Part shown: positions 17,651-25,359 of the stretch, in pieces
Layout: each line of letters starts with the position of its first letter
Position numbering within the stretch: the first letter of the stretch is position 1
DNA from: Burkholderia sp. OK233
GTDB taxonomy: Bacteria; Pseudomonadota; Gammaproteobacteria; Burkholderiales; Burkholderiaceae
Assembly: GCF_900230185.1 (NCBI RefSeq)
Contig: NZ_OCSR01000001.1
Location: 3,286,001 to 3,350,000 of the forward strand
Direction of reading: 5' to 3'
DNA length: 64,000 nt
Translations under genes and position numbers: made by a program
The notes under the pieces: model-generated
What the model was told of the DNA's origin: nothing
What the model saw: the letters and a program-made list of their open reading frames with translations, nothing else
The model's database searches: none

Positions 17651-18634
17651 TCAACCCGCGCGCACCCTACTGCGCCGCCAGGTCTCCGATGGCAACTCCC
17701 CAAACTGCCCCCGATACTCGTTGGAAAAATTCCCAAAATGCCAAAACCCCCACCGCGTAGCGACTTCGGTAACAGATGCAGCGGCGCTTAGTTCACGCCG
17801 CACATGATCAAGCCGAACAGCACGTACATACGCTGAAGGATTCACCCCAACCGTATCCTCAAACGCATACTGCAAAGTGCGCCGACTCGCGCGAAACCGC
17901 GCACATAACTCGGCCACGGACAGCGGGCAATCGGGCGAGTCTTCCACCAGTTCACGAACGCTACGCACGAGTTGCCAGTTCCGCGCGGTACGCGCTTCGA
18001 CATTCCCGTGCGGATCCGCATCCCGCACTCCCTGCAATGCCTCGGCAAGACCGAATATCACCGACTTCTCGAACGACGCTGCCACGCCTGCATCATCAAG
18101 CAAAGTCGGCGTCGCAACCACGGCGTCGAGCAATTGCTTCAGTACTTCGCGAAAGCCCTGCAACCGCGCAGGATCGACATTCAACACACCAGGCCTCGCG
18201 CCCAACAGCAGCGCAATTCCATCGAGCTGCGAGCGCAGCAGACGATCGCCAATCGCACCAGGCTCGATCTCCAGATTCACCACCACATGCTTGTCAGGCG
18301 ATAAAAACTCGAACCCGCCATCGCCGGAAAACACATGCAGGCCGTCACGATGACTCGTCTGCCCGCACAGCAGCGCATGCCCTTCGAGTTGAAATGGAAT
18401 CCCTACGGCCAACTTGGATCGCGCCACCTGCCCGCGTTGATAGACCGTGCGGTTCAGCCGCTCCACCAACACCCGCACACCGCCCGCGGCGAACGAACCC
18501 ACCGAGCCGTCGAAGTCGCCGCGCGAAATCTGGCAATAGCTCTGGTTCCACGCGTCGAGCAACATTGCCTGCTCATCGATGTTCCGGCAACAGCGAATCT
18601 CGACGGCGCTGCTTGTCTGACTGACCGCCTGCAT
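17651..18634 (-). CDS. AraC family regulator (EutR-like)
   Basis: The 327-aa protein has an N-terminal ligand/cupin-like region (QSYCQISRGDFDGSVGSF, ERLNRTVYQRGQV) resembling EutR/FeaR-type regulators. The C-terminal double helix-turn-helix includes LSVAELCARFRASRRTLQYAFEDTVGVNPSAYVRAVRLDHVR and VTEVATRWGFWHFGNFSNEYRGQFGELP. ATG 18634 was chosen because GGGAG lies just upstream and the longer frame adds unrelated residues. It is divergent from the SDR/permease unit, its probable target; likely AraC sites lie at 18839-18879. Confidence 0.88.
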   Translation of the reverse strand: MQAVSQTSSAVEIRCCRNIDEQAMLLDAWNQSYCQISRGDFDGSVGSFAAGGVRVLVERLNRTVYQRGQVARSKLAVGIPFQLEGHALLCGQTSHRDGLHVFSGDGGFEFLSPDKHVVVNLEIEPGAIGDRLLRSQLDGIALLLGARPGVLNVDPARLQGFREVLKQLLDAVVATPTLLDDAGVAASFEKSVIFGLAEALQGVRDADPHGNVEARTARNWQLVRSVRELVEDSPDCPLSVAELCARFRASRRTLQYAFEDTVGVNPSAYVRAVRLDHVRRELSAAASVTEVATRWGFWHFGNFSNEYRGQFGELPSETWRRSRVRAG

Positions 18635-18953
18635 AGCTTCTCCCGATTCTGTTGGCGCTCCCCCGAAAGCCTCGTGCGGATCAGTGTATGCGAAAAAAAA
18701 TTTACGTCGCAGTGTTGGAGCGACCGATCCGGGGCACGCATGCGGCTTCCTGCCCCGTGTCCGCACAGATCACGAACACGGCGGCTGCCCGATACGGCAA
18801 GCATTCCGGTCCAGATGTAATGCATTTGTCAGCATGCCGGATTTTTACGGGATTTTTACGTTTTTGCCAATTTTGGATAGTCGCCGCTTTTTGCCGCCCC
18901 TACTTTGTGCACAACGCAACGTATTGCACTGGACACTGGAACGGGAGTCGCGC
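18635..18953. promoter_or_regulatory. Divergent AraC/SDR promoter region with tandem 11-mers
   Basis: GGATTTTTACG occurs twice in perfect tandem at 18839-18849 and 18850-18860. Directly after it, TGCC-AATTTT-GGATA (18865-18879) fits the XylS/AraC-type site TGCA-N6-GGNTA with one mismatch. All lie 75-115 bp before the SDR start, a normal activator position. Confidence 0.5.
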
Positions 18954-19730
18954 ATGAGCAGATCGACAGGCAGGCTGGAAGGCAAAATCGCAATCGTGTC
19001 AGGCGGAGCGACCGGCGCGGGCGGCGCAGCGTCGCTGCTGTTCGCGCAGGAAGGCGCACAGGTCGCCGTGGTCGATATCAATACCGATGCGGGCGAGGAG
19101 GTCGTGACGCGTATTCGCGCGGCAGGCGGCACAGCCGAACTGTTTGCCGCCGATGTTTCGAAGCGCGCAGCCGTGGACGCAGCCGTGGCGAACATCGTGG
19201 CGCGCTTCGGGCGTATCGACGTGCTGTTCAACCACGCCGGCAGCATCGTCGTGAAGCCGTTCGTCGATACCACAGACGAAGACTACGACTGGCTCATGAA
19301 CGTCAACGTGAAAAGCATGTTCATGATGACCCGCGCGGTGCTGCCGCACATGCTCGCGGCAGGCGGCGGTTCGATCGTGTGCACGGCATCAATTTCGTCG
19401 GTCGCGGCCACGCCGCTCGAAGTGCTGTACTGCACGACCAAAGGCGCATGCGCCATGTTTGCGCGGTCGATTGCCGTCGAATATCGCGACCGTGGCATTC
19501 GCTGCAACGCCGTATGCCCCGGTTTCATCGATACGCCGCATGGGCGCCGCGAAATCAGCGCGCTCGCGAAGTATGGCTTCGATGCGAGCGAAGCCGCGCT
19601 GTCGGTGCAGCAGGGCCGTCTGTGCGCGCCGGAAGAAGTCGCACGCGCCGCGCTCTTTCTCGCAAGCGACGACGCCAGTTTCGTCAACGGCGCACACCTG
19701 TACGTCGACAACTGCTTTACGGCTGCGTGA
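18954..19730 (+). CDS. Short-chain dehydrogenase/reductase
   Basis: This 258-aa classical SDR has a cofactor loop VSGGATGAGGAAS, an acidic residue after the second strand (VVDINTDAGEE, suggesting NAD), FNHAG, the Ser in ASISS and the catalytic YCTTK. C-terminal CPGFIDTPHG and ASFVNGAHLYVDNC are typical. It oxidises an alcohol or reduces a carbonyl; the substrate is unknown. ATG 18954 has a GGGAG site in front. It is followed after 68 bp by an amino-compound permease and sits opposite the AraC regulator, suggesting a small catabolic unit for an imported amino compound. Confidence 0.88.
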   Translation: MSRSTGRLEGKIAIVSGGATGAGGAASLLFAQEGAQVAVVDINTDAGEEVVTRIRAAGGTAELFAADVSKRAAVDAAVANIVARFGRIDVLFNHAGSIVVKPFVDTTDEDYDWLMNVNVKSMFMMTRAVLPHMLAAGGGSIVCTASISSVAATPLEVLYCTTKGACAMFARSIAVEYRDRGIRCNAVCPGFIDTPHGRREISALAKYGFDASEAALSVQQGRLCAPEEVARAALFLASDDASFVNGAHLYVDNCFTAA

Positions 19731-19798
19731 GCCGGTCCTTCGTCGCGCGGTCACGCCAGTTTGCCGCTTCGTCATAACCCTGTTCAAAGGATCGCGTC

Positions 19799-21337
19799 AT
19801 GGACATCAACACGGCCGTGCCGTCGGTGGACCCCGCCGACAACGACGTCAAGCTGTTGCACAAGATGGGCTACGCGCAGGAACTATCCCGGCGCATGGGG
19901 GCGTTCTCGAACTTCGCGGTGTCGTTCTCGCTGATCTGCATTCTGTCGGGCGGCATCACGTCGTTCCAGATGGGCTTATCGGCGGCGGGCGGGGCGTCGA
20001 TCGGACTCGGCTGGCCGCTCGGCTCGCTATTCGCGTTGATCGTGGCGGCAGCGATGGCGCAGATCGCGTCGTCGTATCCGACGGCTGGCGGTCTTTATCA
20101 CTGGAGTTCGATTCTCGGCGGCAAATTGTGGGGCTGGCTCACGGCGTGGATGAATCTGCTCGGTCTCGTGTTCGTCGTCGCCGCGATCAACTACGGTACC
20201 TATGATCCGTTCTTTCGCACGCTGATCGCGCCGATGTTCGGTGTGAGCCCCGATTCGCTCGGCTGGTGGCAGCAGACGCTCTTTCTGACGGTGATCACCG
20301 CTTCGCAAGCATTCCTGAATCATCGCGGCATTCGCATTACCAGCAAGATCACGGACCTGTCGGGTTATCTGATCTTCGTGGTGACGGTCATGCTGGTGGT
20401 GTCCCTGCTGGTGTATTCGCCGGTCAAGATTGATCTGTCGCGGCTCTACACGTTCACCAACTTCACGGGTATCGATGGCGGCGCATGGCCCAAGCAGACC
20501 ATCGCCATGGCGTTTCTGTCCGGCCTGCTACTGACGGCTTACACGATCACGGGCTTCGACGCTTCCGCGCATACCTCGGAGGAGACGCATCAGGCGGCGC
20601 GCAATGTGCCGCGCGGCATCGTCGGTTCCGTGTTCTGGTCGACGACCTTTGGCTACGTGATGGTGTGCGCGTTCGTGCTGGTGATGCCGGACATCACTGC
20701 GGGGGTGAAGCAGGGAACCGGGTTCTTCGAAGCGATCCTTGCGCCGATTCCGGGACCGCTGCGCATCCTGATCGAATTGCTGATGTTCTTCATCAACTAC
20801 GTATGCGGTCTCGCAGCCGTCACGTCGACCTCGCGCATGATGTTCGCGTTTGCCCGCGACGGCGGCTTGCCCGGGTCGAAATGGCTGCGCAAGGTGAATG
20901 CGGCACACCGCACGCCGGGTGCTGCGATCTGGACCTCGGCGGTGCTCGCGATCGTGGTGACGTTGTACGGCGACGCGTTCACGGTGCTGAGCGCGGGGAG
21001 CGCGGTGTTCCTCTTCATCTCCTACGCGATGCCGATTGCAGCCGGTATTTTCGCCGAGGGGCGCACGTGGAAGGAAAAAGGGCCGTTCCAGTTGGGCATG
21101 CTGTCGAAGCCGTTCGCGGTGGCGGCGGTGTTCGGCGCGCTCGTGCTCGCCTATGTCGGCATGCAGCCGCCTAACCAGAAAGTGGTGTACGTGATTGTCG
21201 GTTTGCTCGCGGTGCTGCTGGCGATCTGGTACGGCGCGGGTGTGCGCAAGAGCTTTGCGGGTCCGCCGATCGGCAAGGTGTCGAAGGAGCGCGAGCAGGA
21301 ACTGAGCGGGATGGAAGGGCAACTGGGGGAGAGCTGA
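19799..21337 (+). CDS. APC superfamily amino acid/amine permease
   Basis: The 512-aa protein has about 12 membrane helices. The N-terminal LHKMGYAQELSRRMGAFSNFAVSFSLICILSGG and the TGFDASAHTSEETHQAARNVP segment after helix 6 mark the amino acid permease branch that includes bacterial GABA/choline-like and yeast Uga4-like carriers. It probably takes up an amino acid or amine by proton symport. It is co-directional with the SDR gene and ends about 50 bp before a strong bidirectional terminator. Because the regulator resembles EutR, an amino alcohol is a possible substrate, but this is a guess. Confidence 0.87.
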   Translation: MDINTAVPSVDPADNDVKLLHKMGYAQELSRRMGAFSNFAVSFSLICILSGGITSFQMGLSAAGGASIGLGWPLGSLFALIVAAAMAQIASSYPTAGGLYHWSSILGGKLWGWLTAWMNLLGLVFVVAAINYGTYDPFFRTLIAPMFGVSPDSLGWWQQTLFLTVITASQAFLNHRGIRITSKITDLSGYLIFVVTVMLVVSLLVYSPVKIDLSRLYTFTNFTGIDGGAWPKQTIAMAFLSGLLLTAYTITGFDASAHTSEETHQAARNVPRGIVGSVFWSTTFGYVMVCAFVLVMPDITAGVKQGTGFFEAILAPIPGPLRILIELLMFFINYVCGLAAVTSTSRMMFAFARDGGLPGSKWLRKVNAAHRTPGAAIWTSAVLAIVVTLYGDAFTVLSAGSAVFLFISYAMPIAAGIFAEGRTWKEKGPFQLGMLSKPFAVAAVFGALVLAYVGMQPPNQKVVYVIVGLLAVLLAIWYGAGVRKSFAGPPIGKVSKEREQELSGMEGQLGES

Positions 21338-21386
21338 CGCTCTGCGAGTGCGCGGCTAGTCGCCGCTACCCATGTCTGAAAAAAAT

Positions 21387-21421
21387 AACGTCAGCCGGCC
21401 CTGAAGCCGGCTGACGTTTTT
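21387..21421. terminator. Strong bidirectional terminator
   Basis: AAAAAATAACGTCAGCCGGC and GCCGGCTGACGTTTTT flank a short loop: a 13-bp GC-rich stem with A-tract before and T-tract after. It ends both the permease (rightward) and the secreted hydrolase gene (leftward), which stops at 21452. It marks the left border of the exopolysaccharide region. Confidence 0.9.
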
Positions 21422-21451
21422 ACATCTGCCGCATGATGTCGCGGTTGCTAA

Positions 21452-23401
21452 TTAGATGCCGACGTATCCCACCGGCACCGTCGCGTTGGACTTGGCAACC
21501 GACGCGTTGTTCGACACCACATACACCGGCGATTCGGTCAGGTTGAGCGTCAGCGTACCGTTGCTGTAATTCGCGCTCGACGCATTGCCCATCATATCGA
21601 CCACCTTCACCGTGCCGCTCGTGCCCGGTGCATCCACCGTGAGGCTATACGACACGCTGTAGGTCGAGCTGAAGCCGGCGCTCGCGCTCCACACGCTATT
21701 GTTGTGTGCCCACAAGGCGGTGATCACCGAGCCGTTGCCCACCTGCTGGAACGCGTAGGCGTAGACGCCGGTCGGGGTACCGTTCACCGCTCCGAGCGTG
21801 TGCGTGCCGTCGAGCGTGTGCGTCATCGCGCTGATCGCCATCGCGACTGGCTTCGGACTGATGTTCGTCGCGCCGAATGCGCCTTGCGCGTCGTTCAGGT
21901 CGAAGAACGTGCCGTAGCCGACTTCGCCCGGATAGTCCGCTCCGTAGAACACGTAGGTCTGATCCGCGCCTTCACCGAGCGTGATGATGTGCATGCGGGC
22001 CGCGACTGCCGCTTGCGCGTACAGCACGTTCGCGGTCGGATAGTTCGGACCGTACGAGGTGCCGAGGTCGTAGCTGATGCCGGCTTCCGTCGAGAACAGC
22101 TTCATGCCCGTGCGATAGTCGGTAGCCATTTCCGCGCGCAGAGCGCGCATCTGGCCGCGTAGCGAACCTGAAGCGGTTGACGGGTCACTGTCGTAGCGCT
22201 CCGGCGGATGCGACGGCGAGGTGCCCGCGTCGTAGTAGCCGTGCGTTGACACCGCGTCGATGTATTGGCCGAAGCCGAGCGGCGCGAGGCGCTTCAGACG
22301 CGTCGTGGTCAGGCTCGGGAACGCATCGGCCGGGCCCATCACCACCGCGTTCGAATCGGTCGAATGGATGCCTTGATAGACGGACTGATACAGCGCGATG
22401 AAATTGGCGTCGGTGTCGGTCCAGAACTGGTTGGGCTCCCACGTCACCTGATAGTAGTTCGCCGACTGGGTCGGGAAGTACGCCGCGCGAATCGCGCTCG
22501 ATTCCGTGCCGACGCGGCTCATGTAGCTCTGGTAATACGAAAGGCTGGCCGGCACGCTCGTGTCGTCCTGGAACGCACCGGTGCTGCTCGCCCAGGCCGG
22601 GATGCCGTCGAGACGGATCAGGCGCATCACGTTGCCGCTCTTGTAGAACGGATCGAGATTGTTCGCTGAGGGATTGAACGTGTTCGCGCCGTTCGGCTCC
22701 ATCGTCGAGAGCTGGCGGTCGTCGATCGTCGACGAGATGCCGAGGTCGGCCAGCAGGGGGCCGTTGTCGTTCGCGCCCTGCATGCCGAAGCGGTGCTGTT
22801 CCTGGTGCGCATACGTGACCGCAGGCACGACCTGGGACAGGTTCGGCAGCACGCCGAAGGTTGCGATGCCGACCGGACGCGTACCGGCCTGCGGCAGTTG
22901 ACCGCCGTTCTGCGCGAGTGTGCCCGTCGCGGCGAAATAGCCGGCGAGCGTCGAGGTGCAGTTGAGCGTGATGGTCTTCGAACCGCTCGGAACGGCGGTG
23001 CTGCCGCTCGCGGCCACTCGACCGATGGTGTCCGTGACGGCCCAGTTCAGCGTATCGGCGTTCGGTACGTTGGTGCTGAAGGCCAGCTGGAAGGTGCTGC
23101 CGGAAGCGAAGATGCGTGTGCCGTCCGCGCTGGGCGTGTCGGCGGAAATGGTGGCGCTGCCGGAGCCCGCCGAGACGGCCGGCGATGTACAACTGAGCGT
23201 CGCGACGGTGGTGCCCGCGCCGTTCACCGTGGCGGTGCCGCCGGTGCTGCTGTTGCCCGCCGCAGTCGAGTTGGACGAGCCGGAGCTGCCGTTGAGCTGG
23301 GTTGTTGCGTTGTTGCTGGCGCCGTTACCGCCGCCGCCGCCACCGCAGCCCGCTAGCGCCAGGGAAAGTGTCGAAAGTAGGAGTAGTTGTGATTTCATCA
23401 A
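21452..23401 (-). CDS. Lipoprotein glycoside hydrolase, clan GH-A type
   Basis: The 649-aa protein has a lipoprotein signal (LSLALAGC, lipidated Cys19) and a Gly/Asn/Ser-rich linker to about residue 65. A beta-sandwich domain (about 70-185) precedes a TIM-barrel-like domain. The barrel contains VTWEPNQFW (Glu322, likely acid/base) and FSTEAGISYD (Glu439, likely nucleophile), the pattern of retaining clan-A enzymes such as GH39/PslG. A beta-rich C-terminal region ends ESPVYVVSNNASVAK. It is paralogous to the gene at 28747 through nearly the whole length. Such enzymes in EPS loci cut the locus's own polymer during export or dispersal. Specificity is unknown. Confidence 0.75.
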   Translation of the reverse strand: MMKSQLLLLSTLSLALAGCGGGGGGNGASNNATTQLNGSSGSSNSTAAGNSSTGGTATVNGAGTTVATLSCTSPAVSAGSGSATISADTPSADGTRIFASGSTFQLAFSTNVPNADTLNWAVTDTIGRVAASGSTAVPSGSKTITLNCTSTLAGYFAATGTLAQNGGQLPQAGTRPVGIATFGVLPNLSQVVPAVTYAHQEQHRFGMQGANDNGPLLADLGISSTIDDRQLSTMEPNGANTFNPSANNLDPFYKSGNVMRLIRLDGIPAWASSTGAFQDDTSVPASLSYYQSYMSRVGTESSAIRAAYFPTQSANYYQVTWEPNQFWTDTDANFIALYQSVYQGIHSTDSNAVVMGPADAFPSLTTTRLKRLAPLGFGQYIDAVSTHGYYDAGTSPSHPPERYDSDPSTASGSLRGQMRALRAEMATDYRTGMKLFSTEAGISYDLGTSYGPNYPTANVLYAQAAVAARMHIITLGEGADQTYVFYGADYPGEVGYGTFFDLNDAQGAFGATNISPKPVAMAISAMTHTLDGTHTLGAVNGTPTGVYAYAFQQVGNGSVITALWAHNNSVWSASAGFSSTYSVSYSLTVDAPGTSGTVKVVDMMGNASSANYSNGTLTLNLTESPVYVVSNNASVAKSNATVPVGYVGI

Positions 23402-23590
23402 TCTCTAACCAATGCGTTTCTGAACATTCGTTCGGCTCTTCGCGCAAAGCGCGTAGGGAGACGGAGCGAACATCGGGGTTCAATTGCAAGCCAGCCGATC
23501 ACCGAGGCTTCGACACTGGCCGTCCTGGATGCGCAACCATTCGGTTTGCGCGAAGGTGTGATCCCTTCCCGGGTTGTCGGCCCCGAACGC

Positions 23591-23608
23591 ATTTCTCTGC
23601 AGAGAAAT
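23591..23608. promoter_or_regulatory. Perfect 18-bp palindrome
   Basis: ATTTCTCTGCAGAGAAAT is its own reverse complement over 18 bases, 190 bp upstream of the lipoprotein hydrolase start. This is a likely operator for a dimeric regulator. I did not see a second exact copy in the window. Confidence 0.55.
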
Positions 23609-23831
23609 TCTTATCGTACGAATCCGTGCCACTCGTCATGGCTGATTTGGCGGAATCGGACGGCCGGGGAAGGTGTGACGAAAACAACCAACGTCTTGGG
23701 AACAGCGCAATCCACATCGAAGTGCTTGAGTTCATCGCGCCATTCGATGAACTTTTTACTGTCCTGTAAGCAAGAAAGGCTCTGATGGGAAGAATCGACA
23801 GCAACAATACGCATTAGTATGTTTAAAAGAA

Positions 23832-23846
23832 GTAACGAGTCGTTAC
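23832..23846. promoter_or_regulatory. 15-bp dyad in AT-rich tract
   Basis: GTAACGA-g-TCGTTAC is a perfect 7-bp inverted repeat with a one-base centre, flanked by AT-rich DNA. Candidate operator between the two divergent genes. Confidence 0.45.
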
Positions 23847-24248
23847 GTATGAATAATAATGCAGTACTAATTGCATGGATCGCATCAAAAAATACGTATG
23901 AGGAGATTAGTGCTTATCCGCCAAACAGAAGTAGGGTCAAAAAGATTTGAAACGGATGCCTAACTATACGAATCGGGGTAAGCCGCGGAGAAATGGGTGA
24001 TAGCGCTCATTGCATAGCCGATGGAACCTTGCAGATGGCGGAAAAGTGCTGGGCCTTCGGTGTAACGTTTCCTCGCGACAGTGACTTCGCGGCGGAACTG
24101 TCGCTGTTTTACGGAGACGAGGCTGCGTCCCGCGAAAGGGGCGCGCCAGATGAACGATGATGGGATGTCGACTTTGGGGGGTGGTACTTTCTGGTCGACA
24201 TGTCCCCATCCGCTGCGCAAAAAATGCGGTTATCCAGAGAGATAAATC

Positions 24249-25334
24249 GTGAGAATTCTTCAGTTGGTTCATGCTCCGCGACTATCCGGGGCAGAAGTAC
24301 TTGTAAAGGGTCTCGCGATTCAACATCAGCGAGGTGGCCATGAGGTCTGTATTACGTCTCTGCTTCCCCAGCAGGACGATTTCGTCGGCATTCGTGCGGA
24401 GCTGGAAGCCGCAGGCGTCACCTGCCTCTTTCCGAACAGCCACCACGGCAGGGTGGGCAAACTGCTGCACCTGTATCGCGTGGTGCGCCAGTTCCGTCCC
24501 GACTTCATCGTGGCGCATGCCACGCTAGCCGCACTCTATGTGCGGCTTCTGCCCGTGCATACGCCGATCGCCTGGGTGATGCACTCCGGCGTCAACGACT
24601 TCGAGAACGGCGCGCTCAAGCAGGCCGAGCGCCTGTTGTCACGGCGGGCGAGGGCGATCATCGGCGTGTCGCAGCAAAATATCGACGACTACCTGCGGGA
24701 GATCGGCAAGCATCCGGCGATGGTCGTGATCCCGAATGGCGTGGACGCGTCGCTGTTCGCTGAAGACAACAACACAACCGCACCGGATATCGCAGTGCCT
24801 GCAAAGCAGATTGTTCAGTTGGGCCGCTATATAGAAGGGAAGAGCCAGCTGGACACGATTCGCGCGTTCGAGCGTGTCGTGCAGAGCGAACCAGAAGCGC
24901 GCCTGCTGCTGTGCGGCGTTGTCGAAGACATCCCTTATCACGAGGCGGTGGTGTCGCTGGTTCATCAACTCGGCCTCGACAGCCGCGTGACGGTATGCGG
25001 ACCGCGCCTGGATGTCGCCGCGATCCTTCGCACATCGCGTGTCTTTGCCATGCCTTCGCGTTTCGAAGCGCAGAGCATCGGCTTTCTGGAGGCGCTCGCC
25101 TCGGGTATTCCTGTCGTGGCGAGCCGGATTCCGTCGTTCGGCTTTGCCAGTGGATTTGCCGGCGTCAATCTCGTCGATACGGCCGATCCTGAGGCCTATG
25201 CCCGTGCATTGCTCAGGGCGCTCGACTTGCCGCGTGCGAAACGGCAGTTGGCGGGATACACGTTGCATGACACGGCGGATCGCTACATGACGATCGCGCG
25301 GCAGTTCGTTCAGCCGTTGCGAGTGTCGACCTGA
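24249..25334 (+). CDS. GT4-family glycosyltransferase
   Basis: The 361-aa protein starts at GTG 24249 behind AGAGAGATAAATC. It has the GT-B fold signatures of family 4: an N-terminal LVHAPRLSGAEVLVKGLA loop, VIPNGVDASLF at the domain boundary, and the donor-binding RFEAQSIGFLEALASGIPVVASRIPSF. It would add a sugar from a nucleotide donor at the cytoplasmic membrane. It is clearly paralogous to the last gene of the locus (57625), sharing the same opening motif and C-terminal architecture. It is the only rightward gene in the left block and converges on the PIG-L gene. Confidence 0.88.
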   Translation: MRILQLVHAPRLSGAEVLVKGLAIQHQRGGHEVCITSLLPQQDDFVGIRAELEAAGVTCLFPNSHHGRVGKLLHLYRVVRQFRPDFIVAHATLAALYVRLLPVHTPIAWVMHSGVNDFENGALKQAERLLSRRARAIIGVSQQNIDDYLREIGKHPAMVVIPNGVDASLFAEDNNTTAPDIAVPAKQIVQLGRYIEGKSQLDTIRAFERVVQSEPEARLLLCGVVEDIPYHEAVVSLVHQLGLDSRVTVCGPRLDVAAILRTSRVFAMPSRFEAQSIGFLEALASGIPVVASRIPSFGFASGFAGVNLVDTADPEAYARALLRALDLPRAKRQLAGYTLHDTADRYMTIARQFVQPLRVST

Positions 25335-25359
25335 ACCGCGTCGGATCGACCGGCTCGCG

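Larger units (their letters stand above)
23402..24248. promoter_or_regulatory. Long divergent regulatory region with palindromes
   Basis: This 847-bp gap, AT-rich from about 23780 to 23970, lies between the leftward lipoprotein hydrolase and the rightward GT4 gene. It contains a perfect 18-bp palindrome at 23591-23608 and the dyad GTAACGAgTCGTTAC at 23832-23846. No believable gene lies inside; the short frames lack ribosome sites and do not resemble families I know. Its base composition and length resemble the 31060-31869 gap on the other side of this gene block. Confidence 0.5.

Noticed and set aside
23402..24248. Sigma-54 promoters in the left divergent gap
   Set aside because: I looked for GG-N10-GC with flanking consensus on both strands and found no good match.
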